A stretch of 64,000 nt of DNA from Odiellus spinosus. Lineage: Eukaryota > Arthropoda > Arachnida > Opiliones > Phalangiidae. A program made the translations under genes and the position numbers. The notes beneath the pieces are model-generated. The model was not told the origin of the DNA and made no database searches. It saw nothing but the letters and a program-made list of their open reading frames with translations. The stretch spans positions 14,316,183-14,380,182 of the forward strand of contig OY987238.1 in the NCBI GenBank assembly GCA_963920705.1, given 5' to 3'. Of the stretch, positions 35,374 through 46,393 are shown in pieces. Every line of letters starts with the position of its first letter. Position 1 is the stretch's first letter.

Positions 35374-37053
35374 TTATCGAGATAAAAACAGCCATAGGCT
35401 ACTTCCAACTAGTTCTAACAATTCGAAGTGAACTGAAATGGAAACGTTATCAACCTTTTGCAAAAGTACCTCCCTACAATTGAAGAGGGATTCGCCACGT
35501 TAGGCTATAAGTTATATCAGTATACCGTAATCCAAGGAAAATAACCGTATGTAGTCACGTAATTGGTTAAGGGAGGATCACTTAGAAATAGTTAATCAAC
35601 CAATCAAAATGATAAGATTGATATATAAAGAATAACCCTAAACACATTAACAGAACCTACAGTTGATTCTAAGAAGGATAAGGTCGTTTTCGCGGGGTCT
35701 TTTTCGTGTAAGTACTTAATCCAGATCAAAAATATAATTCATATCCATAGAAATGGTGACATCCTCACTTTACCAAAGAATCAGAGACCCGAGGTATTAT
35801 ACTCCTTCACATCGCATTCGGACCATATTCGTGACATTCAGAAAATATATATATTATATTTGGGCTTAATGTAGTGTGGCCTAGATGAGAGTGGGATGAG
35901 GGTAGGTCTCTTGGGGCGATGATGTAGTTTAGGGGACTTTGTAACGATGTCCTTGAGTTGTTGTATAATAATAATAACCGGAAAAGGGAAAGAAATATTT
36001 GATAGAAAGGAAAATCTTGTATATACGCTGGCGAATCACGAATCGACAATTGTGACAAGGAATTTTGATAAAACCTAGTGGGTTGAGTATGAGGATGATG
36101 ATACCGTGATGATGGATTATCTCGGAAGACGTAAAATTTTGAAATCCTTACACCCTTTGTAAGAATATTTTTCGTAGGCCTAAAATTTTCGATTTTTCAT
36201 ACCATTCAAAATTTTACACCTCTGTGTCTATGGGGCGTTCAAAACTAAAATATCTAAAAAAAAATATATATATATATTTTTGATTAATTATAGTTAATAT
36301 AGTTTATATTTATATTTTTATAACCTATTTTTAAAATATTATTTTGATTAATTTTTTTCTATTTCCCCTGTAAATGTATCCCGACCGTTAAGCTTCGGTG
36401 TGCACGGTGAAGCCGACTACCAGATGTTGTTCAAAATATATTTTAAATCAACGTGTAATAAATATTACGCGGATTGTTACGTAATATTAAACCTGGTAGA
36501 AGATAAAATAGATCCTTAAAACATATTGAGACAAGTTTTAATAAACTGAAAAAATTCACCGAATTTTTTAATTTGCCAAATCAAATTTATATTTTTAATT
36601 AGCTGACTCAAACATACTTCTAGCCCCAAAATTATTGATTTAAAGTGATACTGTGATATATTTCTAACGAAATCTAAACATAATTTCAGCAGTTTTTCGG
36701 AAAAATTGTTAAAAGCTTCAAAATATGTCATTAGTAAAAATTATTAATTTGTCACGGACGAATATTTTCGATAAAAATAATATCCTAAAGTTAAGTGCCA
36801 CTTTCCCTTTGAAATATATAGAGCAAAGCCCTCCTTTCTATAAAATCTTAAACAAAGGATTATGATACTATCGAGTTTCGAAAATAAAAAAAAAAAAAAA
36901 AAATCTAAAATAAAAAATGATGAAAAGATAAGCTTTACAAAACGCGGTTAATAACTTCGGAGCACGTTGTAACTCTACGGCTAATATCTTAGCTGAATGC
37001 AATTTTGATTTAATACCCTTGTGATGTAACATAAACCCATCAAATTGTTTTAC
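35374..37053. other. Intronic, with H3 and a family-I end
   Basis: H3 lies at 35677-35718. TGACATCCTCACTTTA near 35757-35772 is a lone family-I terminus. The remaining 1.3 kb is AT-rich (A-run at about 36885-36902) without genes. Confidence 0.4.
35677..35718 (-). repeat. Family H conserved block, copy H3
   Basis: GATAAGGTCGTTTTCGCGGG, TCTTTTTCGTGTAAGTACTTA; two to four changes from H1. Confidence 0.6.
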
Positions 37054-37605
37054 TCAAAGGAATAATGAAACTAATATAATAATAATTACCAGAAGCCGTT
37101 GAAACCCTCCTTTGAAGTCTACTACTCCAATGTTCCATATAGCGCTCCTCTCTGTATGGGTAAAATTCACAATTTTACGAGTTAGAAGGGGTCCTACTTC
37201 ATCCCCCCTGTCTACGGAAAATTGGAAATTCTCTCTATCCACAAACGACGACGTTTTTTGGACGAACTCCGAGGCTGCTAGAGATATTCGCTGGACGAAC
37301 TCCCGCTCCGAAAATATCTACCGTTAGGAGGCGTACGAATCGCGCCTTTTGAGAATAACCCATACAGAGAGGGGTAGACAAGACCCGGGAGTAATAGACT
37401 TCAAAGGAGGGTTTCATCGGCTTCTGTAATTACCTTAAAGGGAAAACTCGAGCTAAAAATTGAACCTATTTTCGTTATCACCGTGTCAAAAACGTATTCA
37501 TAATTGTGTATGACTCGCGCTGGACTCGTGTGAAGAGTGACGTTTCCCTGGATTTTTTATAAGAGGAATAGTAAAATAATTAGCAATATTTCATTCTCCC
37601 TTTAA
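37054..37605. mobile_element. TTAA-type element (E10) carrying a nested A copy
   Basis: Left end TCAA then AGGAATAATGAAACTAAT; right end ATTTCATTCTCCCT at 37601 then TTAA. A6 interrupts it. An alternative left end, TTAA|AGGGAAAACT at 37435, cannot be excluded. Confidence 0.5.
37090..37426 (+). mobile_element. MITE family A, copy A6 (337 bp)
   Basis: Exact 7-bp duplication TAATTAC at 37083-37089 and 37427-37433. Left arm has CCGTTG instead of CCGATG. Confidence 0.93.
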
Positions 37606-38640
37606 AGATAAATTATTTTTACTGGAGGAGCTGGCTAGGAGGTAGCAAATTGTTATTTTCTGTCTATTATTCTCGCAAAGATACTTAGGGATTTAAAATT
37701 ACAATATAAGAGGTGATTATTAGTTGGAGATCTTCGTTAAAACAGGCTTTGGGGCGATCGAGAGTCATTTTAAATAAGAGAGAAACGATTTGGCCGTTGA
37801 CCTCGACGCATTTTTCGAGCGTTAAATATAAAAAGAAAATTATAATTATAGCTAGGTTTCTCGGCGTGATTACAAACACGTTCGAAAATCAAAAATAAAA
37901 ACTACTTCACGCTTCTCAAAATAATCATTAACGCGAATCATTTGCCAATAATAAGTTTAACAACTAACAGATAGAAGTGCCAAAAACTAAACTGTTTAAA
38001 CTAAAAACTAAGGATAATTAAAATTAATTCGATTAGATTGAATAAAATATTTAAATAAGTCTGTCGAATTAAAATTTAAAATTTTCAGGAGACAATTTTT
38101 TTTGTTAGAAATTGCAATAATTTTAAATTAATATTAATCTTGACCTTTAACCTCCACGTTAACCGAGTCTAATACGTAATTTAAATTATGTTAAGGACCT
38201 CCCTCGCCTAGGAAACTGTAAGTGGTCTCCTTTTTTGCCATTTTTGAGCAATTTTTAAATTTCAAAATCAAAGTTTAGAGATCATTTTGATTTTCCAATT
38301 ACCTTAGTTACATTTAGTAATTAAAACAAGATTCTTCGTTAGTTGACTTTAAATTTTGGCGCTCTATTGTTTATCGGACAATGTTCGTTTCAAATCTCTC
38401 GAGTTATAATTTAAACGTTCTTAGAATCTTGTCTCTTTAGTTAGTTAGAGGTAAAAAAATCATCTTATACGGTATAATTAATCACTCGGGAGTTAAAGCC
38501 CATCAAATTTTGAATGGGTGCGCCACTCCCTGCCAATCGAGCCGCACTCTTTAAAGGAAGACGGACAGATAACTAAAACAAGATTTGTTCAGCCTAAATA
38601 TAAGAGAAAATCTAGCCATTTCAAAGAGATTCGCTGGATT
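37606..38640. other. Intronic, nothing recognised
   Basis: Short unrecognised frames only. Confidence 0.35.
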
Positions 38641-38915
38641 CGTATGAACTAAAAACAGCTTCGAATCGATTTAGATAGAAGCGTGTTCTCACGAACAGTT
38701 TAAATATCGGTCTGATTTTATCGTTTCAAATCGATTTAGACAGACTAGTACGTACGTAGCTTCAACGTTCTCACGAACGATTTAAATATCGGTCTGATTT
38801 TATCGTTTCAAATCGATTTAGACAGACTAGTACGAAGGTAGCTTCAATGTTCTCACGAACGATTTAAACAATGGTCTGATTTTATCGCTTCAAATCGATT
38901 TAGATAGATTATAGA
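38641..38915. repeat. Family-F-derived short tandem, about 83-bp unit, 3 copies
   Basis: GTTCTCACGAAC recurs at 38684, 38767 and 38849; units include TATCGGTCTGATTTTATCG and CAAATCGATTTAGACAG, which are F-type sequence. Confidence 0.75.
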
Positions 38916-39126
38916 CTCGAGAGATTTGTAGTAAATATTTCTGTTCGTCTCCCTTTAGAAGAACAAAAAGATTTGGTCCAAGCAACCAATGAACGCGAAT
39001 CAAAATGAAAGGATGTAAAGGGGCCTAGTCTATATACGTATCCATAGTTAAATCTTCATTAAAAGTTCAACTTTTTACAAGTACATTCACCTCATTCTTA
39101 TATAGAATTAAAATATTAGTTGAAAT

Positions 39127-39463
39127 CAGAAGCCGATGAAACCCTCCTTTGAAGTCTACTACTCCAATGTTCCATATAGCGCTCCTCTCTATATGGGTAA
39201 AATTCACAATTTTACGAGATCGGAGGGGTCCTACTTCATCCCCCCTGTCTACGGAAAATTGGAAATTCTCTCTCTCCACAAACGACGACGTTTTTTGGAC
39301 GAACTCCGAGGCTGCTAGAGATATTCGCTGGACGAACTCCCGCTCCGAAAACATCTACCGTTAGGAGGCGTACGAATCGCGCTTTTTGAGAATAACCCAT
39401 ACAGAGAGGGGTAGACAAGACCCGGGAGTAATAGACTTCAAAGGAGGGTTTCATCGGCTTCTG
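39127..39463 (+). mobile_element. MITE family A, copy A7 (337 bp)
   Basis: Flanks TTGAAAT and TTGAAGC match at 5 of 7 positions, fitting a decayed 7-bp duplication. Confidence 0.9.
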
Positions 39464-39470
39464 TTGAAGC

Positions 39471-40225
39471 CCCTTTAGCCAAGTCGAATTAAAAACCAAC
39501 GAATTTGATACGCGTTAAATTAACAAGTTGAATAAAAATACGAATAGTAGTTATTGGCTACAAATGTTAAAAAGACCGTGAAATATCAAATTGGTCAAAT
39601 AATAAACTCGCGAATTTATTTAAAAGTTATTAAAGGGAGAATGAAGTTCAATAACAACTTTTTTTTTCATCGATTTCTACGAAAATTATCGTTAATTACG
39701 TCGCTCACCAGCGCTATGAGCTTTACAAGCTATGCCGTTGCTAATGACGTCAACGACAATATTCCCTAAGTGAGTTTATCCTCATAATGCTGTTTGTTGT
39801 TCGATTTTCACGAGGTTTGTCTCATTTTAAAGCTTTCATTAAGCAATTAGTTTTAAAGTTAATTTAATTTAAAGTGGGTTTTTGAATGAACAAAGAGTCT
39901 TGTTAAATAACAGTAGCGTTTCTATGAAAACAAAACCAAACACGCGAAGGAGAATAAACGTTTGCTCAGAGGTGATAATTGAACTCCTTTGAAATTAATT
40001 TCTCTGATGAATAGTGTTCCCATTTTCTTAGAAGGGGGTTTGGAACCTTAGATCTTTCATTCTTCAACGGAGGGGAAAGTTATTTTATTATTAGCTGAAG
40101 AAATTGAATACCACTCTCGCTCTTACTTAATCTAATAAATAATAAAAAAAATATTCGACATATAACGCGTTTCTTTTTTGTCATGGTGAGTTTAGGTTTG
40201 CCAAAAAAATCTGGATAATCTCTTA
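39471..40225. other. Intronic, with a lone family-E end
   Basis: TTAAAGGGAGAATGAAG at 39629-39645; right partner not found. No gene. Confidence 0.4.
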
Positions 40226-40232
40226 ACTATAC

Positions 40233-40514
40233 CAAGGAGGATCAGAGAAGGAGAGGAAATGTGGGGCTGCGTTGAGTTAGAGAGAGAAGAGCCAACCTCC
40301 CACTCGGGTGGAAAGGGGGATAGGAAATTCTCGAGGTAAACTGTTGTCACGTGGTCGCTAGCTAGCGCGTCTCATAGAGGATTCGTTTTACCCACGCGAC
40401 AACATTTTACCACGAAACGTCTCTACACCCCCGTTCTCCCAGAGTGGGAGTTTAGGCCGACGCAGTAGGATCCGCGCCGTCCCCACATTTCCTCTCCTTC
40501 TCTGATCCTCCTTG
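40233..40514 (+). mobile_element. MITE family C, copy C2 (282 bp)
   Basis: Termini CAAGGAGGATCAGAGAAGGA and complement. Flanks ACTATAC and ACTTTAC match at 6 of 7. Confidence 0.87.
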
Positions 40515-40642
40515 ACTTTACCCTTTTTTCCAAGGACAAAGGCTTAGTTTAATTTTAAAGGGCGATGGGAAGATTTAATTTCCAACTTAACTTATTTTAG
40601 TTAAAATATTCGTGTAATTTTGAATTGATTGAATTCACGTCT

Positions 40643-40815
40643 TTAAAGCGACTCTGTAACTGATTTTCATGAACTCTAAATTGAAATTGAGTTATATTTT
40701 CGGGTTGATCGTTAAAAAACGATTCAAAATATATATACACATGTCATAGAACAAAATTACAACGACACTAAAAATACAGATTTTATATTCACCATATTCG
40801 AAAATTTTAAAATTA
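40643..40815. mobile_element. TTAA-type element, family I, copy I2
   Basis: TTAA 40643-40646 then AGCGACTCTGTAACTG. It matches 53705-53881 on the opposite strand over about 170 bp, including GTCATAGAACAAAATTAC. Confidence 0.6.
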
Positions 40816-40910
40816 AAATTCCCGCCAATTTTACGCCATTATTATAGTCACGTGATTTCGTTATTGTAGAGCCTACAGTTGATTCTCGCGCGTGATTTTT
40901 CAACCTCCCT

Positions 40911-41352
40911 TTAAAGGGAGAATGCAACCTAATTACAAGTGATTTTTTTATCGATTCCTTATCGTTTAAATAGGCCTAATCCACCGATAAAAAGTTTGCA
41001 ATCCAAATATTAAACTAGAAATAAATTTAAAACTTACCCTGAAAATAGGCTTAGCGGGATTCATGGAGATCCTGAATCGCGTCCGTGTCAGGTCTAGCGA
41101 CCAATGAGCGAAAGCCCGTCGTTCGCGCGAGATCTCCACGAGACTTACGTCGCGCGCGATTGGTCGCTAGACCTTACACGCGAGGAAATCAGGAGCTCCA
41201 TGAATCCCACTAAGCCTATTTTCAGGGTAAGTTTTAAATTTATTTCTCGTTTAATATTTGTTTGTAAATTTTTTAAATAGTGGATTAGGCCTATTTAAAC
41301 AATAAGGAATCGATTAAAAATCACTTGTTCTTAGGTTGCATCCTCCCTTTAA
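40911..41352. mobile_element. TTAA-type MITE, family E (E5), 434 bp
   Basis: Left AGGGAGAATGCAACCTAATT, right TTAGGTTGCATCCTCCCT, TTAA on both sides. Arms of about 130 bp are near-inverted; the centre carries GGTCTAGCGACCAATGAGCG and ATTGGTCGCTAGACC. Just outside the left TTAA stands CAACCTCCCT, as if a second E end abuts it. Confidence 0.82.
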
Positions 41353-41981
41353 GTATAACTTTTTTCCCGTATAAGAATAATAGCTTTTTTTCTTTAGTGT
41401 CAATGGTGCATGGGTTCGTTCAATTTAGTAAATGGATTTTTAAATTGTTGATATTTGGCGCTAAAAACACTTAGATCATTCGAGAAAGACGTTTTAAGCT
41501 CGAGTAGCCAATGAAAATACGTTGCTCAAGAACTTTAGGATGATGAGGCAAAATAATAATAATAAATTCTCTGCGGATGAATTATGGTTATTTGAAAGAG
41601 GATATTGAAGCCATAATTATATTTGAATTTACAGTGAAACCTAAGCCTTGGCCCTATTTAATTCGTATTAGAGATATATGGAAACTTAGCATCGTATTCG
41701 ATGCAAATTAAAAGTGGTTAGGATGAAACAGAAACCAGGTTTGGTATACTTTACGCCCTAAAAATTTCCCTTAAATATTTTCATGACTTGACTACGAGGC
41801 TTAATATGATTTATGGCTTTACGTTCATTATGTGTTGGGATAATAAAGGGTCTACTATATCGCCAATTTTAAATTTAGCCCCCCTTTCCCCCACATTGCT
41901 TCTAACTTCCTAAGCACGTTGGAATTTAAAGTTTAAGTTACGTATTTTAAGAAACAATTTATTATTCAATAAATTATATAG
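41353..41981. other. Intronic, nothing recognised
   Basis: AT-rich, no gene. Confidence 0.35.
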
Positions 41982-41988
41982 ATATAAA

Positions 41989-42305
41989 CAAGAATCCATT
42001 CAGGTTCCATAAGAATATGGGAGCGTAGCTTTAGCCTCTGGTACCATCCTCCCAAACTTTGTAACAAAAGTTCGTCCGCAATTTTCGCCACATTTGTACG
42101 CTTAGATCTTTTTTCGGTCGGCTCCATTTTTATTACCCAAAATATTACGTCAAGGTCGTTAGTGGCGCGGGTTAATAATATAATGTCAGGAGCGATTGAC
42201 TTGAAAAATCGATTCGAAGCGGACGAACTTTCGCTACAAAGTTTGGGAGGATGGTTATTGAATCGCGGCCCTCCCATATTCTTATGGAACCTGAATGGAT
42301 TCTTG
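41989..42305 (+). mobile_element. MITE family B, copy B3 (317 bp)
   Basis: Exact duplication ATATAAA at 41982-41988 and 42306-42312; the match could extend to 10 bp by chance because the element starts CAA. Confidence 0.9.
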
Positions 42306-42312
42306 ATATAAA

Positions 42313-42913
42313 CAAAAGTTTATAACTAGATAACGAATATGAATTTATATTCTTAGAGTTCTAAAATCACGGTAATTTGATAAATTACGCGGTAATTTAT
42401 CGTCTGGCGGTAATTTATAGATATTTTTGTTATTTTAAAATTCGGAATTTTTTGACTGCGTGTAACTAACACTTTAAATATAATTTTTTTAATAAACGTT
42501 TAACTCCAAGCGCGATGTCTTTATTAAAAAGTGAAATATTGTATGTTGGAAAATTTATAACCTATTTATTTTTTTTATATTTCGATTAAAACGTGTGTAA
42601 TAATTAAGATCTCGTGTTTTTAATTTCGTTAAACCAATTAATAAATTAATTGTTTATAGGAAAAACAAAAAAATAAGTTTTATAAATTGTTTCTAGAATC
42701 CGAAGACGCTTTCAATGCAAAATTATTCTGAAAAATATTCAAACTTTTTCGTAATTCGCTTAGGTTTCTTGATGGGGCGAATATTCTCCGCTTAAAATGA
42801 GCGGAACGAACAAAAGGAAATGATAGTCGTTTTTCTTAGCATTCATTCTCATCAACTCATTAACCCGAGTTTATTCAATTAAATTGGAAATTCGGGGAAA
42901 AAGAACGAACTCC
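42313..42913. other. Intronic, nothing recognised
   Basis: AT-rich with CGGTAATTT words near 42375-42420. Confidence 0.35.
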
Positions 42914-43502
42914 TTCAAAGGGAGATTGGAATAATAAAAATAATATCAAAAGCTTTTGTTTCGGAGTTTGCAAATTCTTATATTTAAGAATATTTAATAT
43001 AAGTAAGCGAGGGCTAATATGATTAATTTAATTACTAGAACCAGAGGTATATAATAACACCCTTCGGGGGGAAGTATGAAAGGTAGGCAAAATCGACGAA
43101 CAACGAGTGCCCGGCGTAAATCGCGGCGGATCGACACACCGCTTTACTCCCAAAAAATAGTTACACCATTTTGAACCTCGCTAAATTTTCCCTACGCGCG
43201 CTTCCGGAACTCGCGAGCCGAAGTCAACCTTCGACTCCGTTTTAACAGACAGCCTGACTCCCGAGACAGGAAGTTCTAAACGCAAATCGAGCCGTCTTGT
43301 TTATACAAAGACCATTTACTAGAGTAGCGACATTGAGAAGTCCAGCTCGAGCTAGTGGCCTAGATAGTCAGCAGCGGGCTCTCGTTGTTCGTGATTTTTA
43401 GCATTGGTAGTATAGGGGCTTTCATACTTCCCCCCGAAGGGGGTTATTATATACCTCTGGTGAAACCTAATCAATTTAAAATTTGTTTCATTCTCCCTTT
43501 AA
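42914..43502. mobile_element. TTAA-type element (E11) carrying nested D2
   Basis: Left TCAA then AGGGAGATTGGAAT; right GTTTCATTCTCCCT at 43498 then TTAA. Without D2 it would be about 163 bp. Confidence 0.55.
43042..43459 (-). mobile_element. MITE family D, copy D2 (418 bp, inverted relative to D1)
   Basis: Same CAGAGGTATATAATAAC termini and inner C/G hairpin as D1. No clear target duplication. Confidence 0.87.
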
Positions 43503-43967
43503 CTGGCACGAATTCTTGTCTGGAATCCAAAAAAAAACTAAATCTTGGTGAAGATAAAATCCTTTCGCGTGGGTGTAAACTCTAGCTTTGTTTTCGCCGC
43601 TTTTAATTTGAGACATTTGTTCGGAACGAACCAATAATGGGGCTCGTCATCCTAGAGTTCTTTGCTAGGACTACTTTCGTCACCTATGACTTTTAACACG
43701 ACGTATTAATCCGCCTTAACAACGAGTGACATTGCAACGTCAATCGGGACAGTAAAATAACTTAAGACACGCGGTGCGTGCCTGTAATTTACTTTTCCAA
43801 CTTTTGAAAAGTGTGGGGGTGCGTTTCTCTCCATAAAGTTAGAATCGCGGCTAGCTAGGGCCAATGACATCCAAAGACGTGATGTTTACCTGTCCGCCAG
43901 CTGTCTTCCAACAATGTGTATACTTTTAAATACATTACACGTTTCTATATTTCGATTCGTTCCTTTT
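43503..43967. other. Intronic, nothing recognised
   Basis: No gene or repeat boundary. Confidence 0.35.
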
Positions 43968-43974
43968 ATTTAAC

Positions 43975-44291
43975 CAAGAATCCATTCAGGTTCCATAAGA
44001 ATATGGGAGGGCCGCGATTCAATAACCATTCTCCCAAACTTTGTAGCGAAAGTTCGTCCGCTTCGAATCGATTTTTCGAGTAAATCGCTCCTGACATTAT
44101 ATTATTAACCCGCGCCACTAACGACCTTGACGTAATATTTTGGGTAATAAAAATGGAGCCGACCGAAAAAATATCTAAGCGTACAAATGTGGCGAAAATT
44201 GCGGACGAACTTTTGTTACAAAGTTTGGGAGGATGGTACCAGAGGCTAAAGCTACGCTCCCATATTCTTATGGAACCTGAATGGATTCTTG
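43975..44291 (-). mobile_element. MITE family B, copy B4 (317 bp, inverted)
   Basis: Flanks ATTTAAC and ATATTAC match at 5 of 7. Confidence 0.88.
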
Positions 44292-44516
44292 ATATTACGC
44301 AATCAGAAGTATACAAAACCTCTTCAGGAAAGTTTTATATCAAAAAGCAACTTTTCCACGAGTGAATTTTGAGGTTATATCTTGCCTAATCAAAGACAGG
44401 AAGAACTTCGAAAGAAACCCGTATAGATGGACCTCAAGACTATATTTTGAAACGTGTAAATGCAATCATCCCATTTCCTTTAACAGAAGAAACCGTTTCA
44501 GTTTTTGTCGAACCGT

Positions 44517-44854
44517 CAGAAGCCGATGAAACCCTCCTTTGAAGTCTACTACTCCAATGTTCCATATAGCGCTCCTCTCTGTATGGGTAAAATTCTCAAT
44601 TTTACGAGTTAGAAGGGGTCCTACTTCATCCCCCCTGTCTACGGAAAATTGGAAATTCTCTCTCTCCACAAACGACGACGTTTTTTTTGACGAACTCCAA
44701 GGTTGCTAGAGATATTCGCTCGACGAACTCCCGCTCCGAAAACATCTACCGTTAGGAGGCGTACGAATCGCGCCTTTTGAGAATAACCCATACAGAGAGG
44801 GGTAGACAAGACCCGGGAGTAATAGACTTCAAAGGAGGGTTTCATCGGCTTCTG
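44517..44854 (+). mobile_element. MITE family A, copy A8 (338 bp)
   Basis: Both 38-bp arms intact. Flanks GAACCGT and GAACGTC share GAAC only. Confidence 0.88.
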
Positions 44855-44861
44855 GAACGTC

Positions 44862-45208
44862 AAGAAGAATCGAAAAAAACTACAATTAGGTTTTTTTGGA
44901 TGTCCGTAAGGCGTAACAATGTTCATCAAGTTCTACGCTTTCCTTCCCTTAATCGAGGATCTAGATTTTTTTCTATTTGCTTCTCCGGGAACTCTCTCAT
45001 CTTTTCTCTCTCTCTCTTTGTGAATTTTTTTTTATCTCCTTTAGCTATGGGCTGTGACTGGGTGTCACGAATTGACCCGTAGATATAACATCTCTAAATG
45101 GGCCTCTGTCTCTCTTCGGGTGGAAGAAAGAAACCCAGAGACGCTTTAGTAGCGAATGAGAAAGAGGCTGAAAGAGTTGGGACTTGGAATCTGAAAGCTG
45201 GGCGTTAC
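44862..45208. other. Intronic, nothing recognised
   Basis: Pyrimidine-rich (CTCTCTCTC near 45007-45020), no gene. Confidence 0.35.
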
Positions 45209-45394
45209 TTAAAGCGAAACTGTCATTGATTTCTTACGAACTAAATGGAATTGTTAAAAAACGCTTCAATTATAGGCTTAATCGACGTTTGAAATGAAGC
45301 ACGTGACTTCAAACCTAATTGTTTTTAGTACTATGAAAAGACTTAATAAAATCAATTAACTTTGGGGAAAAAAATAGTGACATCTTCACTTTAA
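45209..45394. mobile_element. TTAA-type MITE, family I, copy I3 (178 bp)
   Basis: TTAA on both sides; left AGCGAAACTGTCATTGA, right AGTGACATCTTCACT. Confidence 0.68.
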
Positions 45395-46087
45395 AAGGAA
45401 GCGCTAAATTTCATTTCTTTTTCAACCAAAATTTTCTCTCAACTCTCTCAAGCAGAGAGGTTAACTGATGCGGATTTTAGGGTTAAAAGGTCGTAATGTA
45501 TAAAATAATAGTAATTCGAGGAGGTAGAAATAAAAATTAATTTTTTAGGGTAAATATAATTTTACAAATTTAAATAAACCTAATCCAAAAGTGAGAAATA
45601 TTTAATAAGAAATCCGTATTTAACTTACTCGGAATGTAGGCTTAACAAGGATCCAGCGGTTTTTGATCGTTAAAGGGAGGGTAAAAAAAGAAAATTGGGA
45701 TTTTTTACTGATTCTTCTAAAAGTAAGAAACGTTTTCGTAGTAAAACATTCAGAAAGTGTTCTACTCTGAATTGTTAAAACAATGATATTGAAATTGAAT
45801 TAAAAGTAGAACCTCCGACCAATCAAAAGCCGTCCCTGTATATTTGGTTTAATTAAATCATGAGCCACGACACGCGCTGCGCATTCACTCTTTGAATCGC
45901 GTGCTAAATCATTTGATTATTTCGCGCGCGTACGATTGCGCGTGTCGCGGGGATAGTTTACGAAGACAATGATACGAGGGGGGTCTTTTGATTTGTCGAA
46001 GGTTCTCATTTCAATTCAATGACAAAAAGCGAATATTTTCCAATCCTCCCTATTTTTTCTAACCAACATTTACGGGAAATCGAGTTG
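45395..46087. other. Intronic, E-like fragment
   Basis: 45590-45700 holds GTAGGCTTAACAAGGATCC and TTAAAGGGAGGGTAAA, degenerate family-E sequence. No gene. Confidence 0.4.
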
Positions 46088-46094
46088 ATTGAAA

Positions 46095-46386
46095 CAAGAA
46101 GGATCAGATAAGGAGAGGAAAAGTGGGGCTGCGTTGAGTTAGAGAGAGAAGAGCCAACCTCCCACTCGGGTGGAAAGGGGGGATAGGAAATTCTCGAGGT
46201 AAACTGTTGTCACGTGGTCGCTAGCTAGCGCGTCTCATAAAGGATTCGTTTTACCCACGTGACAACAATTTACCACGAAGCGTCTCTACCCCCGTCTGTC
46301 CCCCGTTCTCCCAGAGTGGGAGTTTAGGCCGACGCAGTAGGAGCCGCGCCGTTCCCACTTTTCCTCTCCTTATCTGATCCTTCTTG
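46095..46386 (+). mobile_element. MITE family C, copy C3 (292 bp)
   Basis: Exact 7-bp duplication ATTGAAA at 46088-46094 and 46387-46393. Confidence 0.92.
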
Positions 46387-46393
46387 ATTGAAA

